Assembly (NCBI GenBank): GCA_041743085.1
Contig: JBGTNL010000033.1
Span: 62,001 to 126,000, forward strand
DNA length: 64,000 nucleotides
Origin: JAFMPW01 sp041743085
GTDB taxonomy: Bacteria; Bacteroidota; Bacteroidia; Flavobacteriales; Flavobacteriaceae
Direction: 5' to 3'
Shown: positions 60,540-64,000 of the stretch, piece after piece
Position numbering within the stretch: the first letter of the stretch is position 1
How the letters are laid out: every line of letters begins with the position of its first letter
Made by a program: the position numbers and the translations under genes
Notes under the pieces: generated by a model
Database searches by the model: none
Told to the model about the DNA's origin: nothing
What the model saw: the letters and a program-made list of their open reading frames with translations, nothing else

Positions 60540-60557
60540 GTTACAAAATTTTGTAAC
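60540..60557. promoter_or_regulatory. 18-bp perfect palindrome between sigma factor and DoxX
   Basis: GTTACAAAATTTTGTAAC at 60540-60557 is fully self-complementary. It lies 42 bases from the sigma ATG and 51 from the DoxX ATG, so one regulator could control both directions. Confidence 0.7.
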
Positions 60558-60607
60558 CTTTCTGTATTTCAGCTATCAAAAGGACATTAACTAAATTCAC
60601 TAAAATC

Positions 60608-60982
60608 ATGAATTCTACAAACAGCACCGTTCTCAATTTACTTAAATTCACCTTTGGTCTGGTCCCTATAATAGCCGGGTTGGATAAATTTACAAACTTA
60701 CTGACTGATTGGTCCCGTTACCTGGGACCGGGTATTGCAGAGCTACTTCCTATTGACACCGGAACATTTATGATGGCGGTGGGCATCATAGAGATCATCG
60801 CCGGAATTTTGGTCTTTATCAACACTAAGATCGGAGCCCTCGTGATGGCACTGTGGCTATTTTTAATCGCTTTGGCACTGATTTTGAGCGGTAACTACCT
60901 GGATGTAGCCGTCAGGGATCTGGTTATGGGGATTGCCGCATTTTGCCTGTACATCCTCGCCAGAGGAAATAGTGGTTCATAA
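60608..60982 (+). CDS. DoxX-like four-helix membrane protein
   Basis: 124 residues. Four membrane helices (about 10-26, 48-66, 70-89, 100-118) with the DoxX-like start LLKFTFGLVPIIAGLDKFTNLL and the polar WSRYLGPGI loop. DoxX-like proteins are linked to thiol or oxidative-stress complexes in other bacteria, and here a CxxCH lipoprotein and YceI follow on the same strand. The 130-bp gap after it is empty. Confidence 0.82.
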   Translation: MNSTNSTVLNLLKFTFGLVPIIAGLDKFTNLLTDWSRYLGPGIAELLPIDTGTFMMAVGIIEIIAGILVFINTKIGALVMALWLFLIALALILSGNYLDVAVRDLVMGIAAFCLYILARGNSGS

Positions 60983-61112
60983 AAATAAAAAAGTTAGTTA
61001 TCTTGTAAATAAAAAATTTCTTGAAACCGACTATCCTCCAGGCAGAGCCATAGGGGAATTACTTAGATTAAAAAATTACAGGTATCAACAACGTTTAAAT
61101 TGCTAAATAGTT

Positions 61113-61469
61113 ATGAAAAAGAAATTGTTTTACCCGCTTATAGGCTACAGCATCGGCCTTTTTTTACTGGCAAGCTGCGTTGGCAGCGATGATTCCAGTG
61201 AAATGATGGAACCCATGGATGTTAGCTACGAAGGAAATATACGATCTATTGTACAGAATAATTGCATCCTGTGCCATAGTGATCCTCCTGTGAATGGGGC
61301 GCCGATGCCGTTAACCACCTATGCCGCGCTAAGAAATGCGGTGGAAACGCGAGGCCTGTTAACACGGATAAACAGTATCTCTAATCCAATGCCCCCCACA
61401 GGATTACTTCCTGATGCCCCCAGGGACCTGATCCAGGCCTGGGTAGATCAGGGCTTTCCCGAAAATTAA
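61113..61469 (+). CDS. Lipoprotein with a c-type heme motif
   Basis: 118 residues. The lipoprotein signal ends LLASC (Cys22). CxxCH at 51-55 in NNCILCHSDPP, followed by MPPTG with a possible axial Met. This resembles small planctomycete-type cytochrome c domains; one heme is expected. It begins 13 bases before the YceI gene; the two are probably co-transcribed with DoxX. Confidence 0.82.
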   Translation: MKKKLFYPLIGYSIGLFLLASCVGSDDSSEMMEPMDVSYEGNIRSIVQNNCILCHSDPPVNGAPMPLTTYAALRNAVETRGLLTRINSISNPMPPTGLLPDAPRDLIQAWVDQGFPEN

Positions 61470-61482
61470 AAAGTAAAAAGTT

Positions 61483-62034
61483 ATGAAAAAGATGATCATT
61501 TTAATCCTTGGCATTGTCGCTTGCGCTGCAACGGAAGCCCAGGGCACGTATAAAACTACTAAAGGTGAAATTGAATTCAATGCCTCTACCCCTTTAGAAG
61601 ATATCCATGCCGTCAACAAAGCGGTTAATGCCATATTAAAACCAGGGAACGGCGATTTTGCATCCGTCCTCCTCATGAAGGATTTCAATTTTAGGCGATC
61701 CCTGATGCAGGAGCACTTTAATGAAAATTTCGTTGAATCGGAAACGTATCCAAAAGCCTACTTTACCGGAAACATTCAAAATTTTAAGCCGGAAGAGTTG
61801 TCTTCCTCTGCCAAAGAATATATGGTAGATGGAAAGCTTACCATTCACGGGGTGACCAAAGAATTTTCTACGAAGGCCTCTCTAAGTAAAAATTCCGACG
61901 GAATTAAATTGGTTTCCAATTTTATCCTTAAACCGGAAGAATATAAAATTGAGGTCCCAAAACTGCTTTTTACAAAAATTGCACAGGAAGTGGAGGTGGA
62001 TGTTTCCTTTGTCATGGATGAACAGCGGGAATAG
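61483..62034 (+). CDS. YceI-family periplasmic protein
   Basis: 183 residues. The signal peptide is about 1-20 (LGIVACAATEAQ). The YceI lipocalin-like fold is seen in GEIEFNASTPLEDIHAVNKAVNA, the block HFNENFVESETYPKAYF, and TIHGVTKEFSTKASL. YceI proteins bind polyisoprenoid or quinone-like lipids. It follows the cytochrome-like lipoprotein by 13 bases. Confidence 0.9.
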   Translation: MKKMIILILGIVACAATEAQGTYKTTKGEIEFNASTPLEDIHAVNKAVNAILKPGNGDFASVLLMKDFNFRRSLMQEHFNENFVESETYPKAYFTGNIQNFKPEELSSSAKEYMVDGKLTIHGVTKEFSTKASLSKNSDGIKLVSNFILKPEEYKIEVPKLLFTKIAQEVEVDVSFVMDEQRE

Positions 62035-62053
62035 GTTAAAAATTCCGAAAGAC

Positions 62054-62088
62054 AAATTCCAGATCCCAAAAAGATCCAACTGGAATTT
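62054..62088 (+). terminator. Possible terminator between yceI and carB
   Basis: Inverted repeat AAATTCCAG (62054-62062) with CTGGAATTT (62080-62088). No clear T run follows, so it is only a weak terminator candidate between convergent genes. Confidence 0.35.
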
Positions 62089-62119
62089 GGTGTATTTATG
62101 AATTGGGATTTGAGCAAAT

Positions 62120-64000
62120 TTATTTGCTTAGGTACATCTTCCTTCTGGTGTACAGATTATAGAATTCATCGTCTTTCAGGCTTTCTATAAACAGAATGCT
62201 CTCGCCGGTGCTTTTCATTTCGGGCCCCAGATTTTTATTTACATTGGGGAATTTATTAAAGGAGAAAACGGGTTGTTTAATGGCGAAGCCTTCCAATTTA
62301 GGATCAAAGGTAAAGTCTTTCACTTTATTTTCTCCCAGCATCACTTTAGTGGCATAATTTACATACGGTTCTCCATACGCTTTAGCTATAAACGGAACGG
62401 TCCGGGATGCCCTTGGATTGGCCTCAATGATGTAGACCATATCATCCTTGATCGCAAATTGTACGTTTATCAGCCCGACAGTGTTTAAGGCCAAAGCTAT
62501 CTTTTTGGTATGATCTTTTATCTGCTGCATTACAAATTCCCCCAGGTTAAAGGGTGGAAGGGTGGCATTTGAATCCCCCGAATGGATCCCACAGGGCTCA
62601 ATGTGTTCCATGATCCCGATGATATAAACGTCTTCCCCATCGCATATGGCATCGGCCTCTGCTTCTATGGCACCGTCAAGGTAATGATCCAGGAGCAATT
62701 TATTGTTTGGTATCTTCCTAAGAAGGTCTACCACGTGTTCCTCGAGTTCTTCCTTATTGATAACGATCTTCATCCCCTGTCCGCCGAGCACATAAGACGG
62801 CCGTACCAACAATGGAAAGTTTAGCTTATCGGCCAGTTCCAGCGCTTCGTCAGCACTCTCGGCAACTCCAAATTCCGGGTAAGGAATATTGTTTTCCTGT
62901 AATAATTTTGAAAAACTTCCGCGGTCCTCGGCCAGGTCAAGGGATCTAAAACTGGTGCCCATGATCCTAATACCATACTTATCCAATTTTTCCGCCAGTT
63001 TAAGGGCAGTTTGCCCCCCCAACTGTACTATTACGCCTTCGGGCTTTTCATGGAGGATGATATCATAGATGTGTTCCCAGAATACCGGTTCAAAATACAG
63101 TTTGTCCGCGGTATCAAAATCCGTGGAAACGGTTTCCGGGTTACAATTGATCATAATGGTCTCATATCCGCATTCCGCTGCTGCCAGGACCCCATGCACA
63201 CAACAGTAGTCGAACTCTATCCCCTGCCCTATTCTATTCGGCCCGGATCCAAGTACCACTATTTTTTTCCGGTCGGTGACCTCGCTGTCATTGGCCACAT
63301 AACGTTCCCCGTCAGACGTTTCTATCTCTTCTTCAAAAGTGGAGTAATAATAAGGGGTCATCGCCTTAAATTCAGCTGCACAGGTATCTACGAGTTTATA
63401 GACCCTGTTTATATTGAGTTCCATCCTTTTTTTATGCACTTCACTCTCGTAGCAATCTAACATATGTGCTATTTGCCTGTCCGCAAAACCTTTTTGTTTG
63501 GCCTCCAGAAGCAATTCTCTTGGAAGACTGGCAATAGTATATTTGGATATTTCTTTTTCCAGGAAATGAAGTTCCTCAAACTCCTTCAGGAACCACATAT
63601 CTATTTTGGTGATTTCATGGATCCTCCTCAGGGGGATGCCCAGTTGTATGGCATCATATATTACAAACACCCTATCCCAACTGGGAATGGTTAGCTTGCT
63701 TATGATCAGATCGTAATCCCTGTAGCCCTTCCCATCCGCCCCCAGTCCGTTTCTCTTTATTTCGAGCGACTGGGTGGCTTTGTGCAAAGCCTCCTGAAAA
63801 GAACGGCCAATTCCCATGACTTCCCCTACAGATTTCATCTGCAGGCCCAAGCTCCGGTCCGATCCCTCAAACTTGTCGAAATTCCATCTCGGAATTTTAA
63901 CGATCACGTAATCCAGTGTAGGTTCAAACAAGGCGGATGTGGACTTAGTGATCTGATTCTCCAACTCATCCAGGTTATACCCGATGGCCAGTTTGGTAGC
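62120..64000 (-). CDS. carB: Carbamoyl-phosphate synthase large subunit, partial at 5' end
   Basis: The frame is open to base 64000; 626 residues are present, beginning ATKLAIGYNLDELE, so about a third of the N-terminal half lies beyond the window. It makes carbamoyl phosphate for arginine and pyrimidines. Visible are VKIPRWNFDKFEGSDRSLG, the second ATP-grasp half (VLGSGPNRIGQGIEFDYCC, NCNPETVSTDFDTADKLYFEP, VRPSYVLGGQGM, VEANPRASRTVPF-like EANPRASRTVPFIAKA). It ends ...YTRRKMYLSK with no C-terminal MGS allosteric domain, as usual for Flavobacteria. Confidence 0.95.
   Translation of the reverse strand, partial: ATKLAIGYNLDELENQITKSTSALFEPTLDYVIVKIPRWNFDKFEGSDRSLGLQMKSVGEVMGIGRSFQEALHKATQSLEIKRNGLGADGKGYRDYDLIISKLTIPSWDRVFVIYDAIQLGIPLRRIHEITKIDMWFLKEFEELHFLEKEISKYTIASLPRELLLEAKQKGFADRQIAHMLDCYESEVHKKRMELNINRVYKLVDTCAAEFKAMTPYYYSTFEEEIETSDGERYVANDSEVTDRKKIVVLGSGPNRIGQGIEFDYCCVHGVLAAAECGYETIMINCNPETVSTDFDTADKLYFEPVFWEHIYDIILHEKPEGVIVQLGGQTALKLAEKLDKYGIRIMGTSFRSLDLAEDRGSFSKLLQENNIPYPEFGVAESADEALELADKLNFPLLVRPSYVLGGQGMKIVINKEELEEHVVDLLRKIPNNKLLLDHYLDGAIEAEADAICDGEDVYIIGIMEHIEPCGIHSGDSNATLPPFNLGEFVMQQIKDHTKKIALALNTVGLINVQFAIKDDMVYIIEANPRASRTVPFIAKAYGEPYVNYATKVMLGENKVKDFTFDPKLEGFAIKQPVFSFNKFPNVNKNLGPEMKSTGESILFIESLKDDEFYNLYTRRKMYLSK

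Noticed and set aside
60540..60557. Palindrome as a Rex or Fur site
   Set aside because: The sequence does not fit those consensus sites as I know them; the regulator is left unnamed.
1..64000. tRNA genes, tmRNA, riboswitches, phage or toxin-antitoxin modules
   Set aside because: All intergenic gaps were read on both strands and none showed convincing tRNA arms, riboswitch cores or such gene pairs; a covariance search would be decisive.

Overview
The window looks like a chromosomal stretch of a marine-type Flavobacteriaceae bacterium (Bacteroidota). Supporting signs are many short Bacteroidota lipoprotein signal peptides, almost no Shine-Dalgarno sites, promoters of the form TTG-N19/20-TAnnTTTG, a PorP/SprF-like type IX secretion barrel, a YtxJ-type bacillithiol protein, a short LeuA, and a CarB without the C-terminal allosteric domain. 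No prophage, insertion sequence, CRISPR array or tRNA was seen. Genus cannot be assigned.

Layout. 1-3.2 kb: end of a Gfo/Idh/MocA oxidoreductase, an NTF2-like secreted protein, then panB-lspA-rluA. 3.3-5.6 kb: a MITE-like inverted-repeat segment, a DUF4252-type lipoprotein and a large Flavobacteria-type hypothetical. 5.7-8 kb: leuA-leuB. 8-13.3 kb: a TlpA-like lipoprotein, pheT, a fasciclin protein and a membrane protein. 13.4-20 kb: composite hairpin repeat (copy A), a lipoprotein, an ABC-F ATPase, a second thioredoxin-like lipoprotein without catalytic cysteines, a transaldolase, an SDR enzyme and the SRP RNA gene with a near-perfect promoter. 20.2-23.2 kb: glutamine cyclotransferase, thioesterase and a beta-helix lipoprotein. 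23.4-28.1 kb: a signalling island with a LytTR protein carrying an Asn in place of the phosphoacceptor Asp, a 53-residue acidic lipoprotein, a TPR histidine kinase, a NarL-like regulator and an orphan protein. 28.2-36.2 kb: glyA, fahA, a lipoprotein, ytxJ, clpB and a TetR regulator. 36.2-41.4 kb: a PorP barrel fused to a long repetitive coiled coil and a SPOR-like end, a histidine phosphatase, a lipoprotein, smpB and pcm. 41.5-49 kb: an envelope and electron-transfer block (two Fe-S proteins, an MCE protein, an amidase, LptD), then repeat copy B. 49.3-52.9 kb: an ABC ATPase without a normal start codon, rmuC, a small membrane protein and a frameshifted thioesterase. 53-57.1 kb: oxidative pentose phosphate genes pgl, zwf and gnd, with a perfect 82-bp duplication. 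57.2-62 kb: a DUF5655-like remnant, a CPVC thioredoxin-like protein and a MarR regulator with a four-cysteine tail, linked by matching palindromic operators; then a DUF5777-like barrel, an ECF sigma factor, DoxX, a CxxCH lipoprotein and YceI around an 18-bp perfect palindrome. 62.1 kb to the end: carB, cut by the window.

Most genes are housekeeping. The least explained parts are the 57.6-58.8 kb MarR/thioredoxin control region, the two-copy hairpin-chain repeat, the signalling island, the PorP/coiled-coil/SPOR fusion, and the sigma/DoxX/YceI palindrome.
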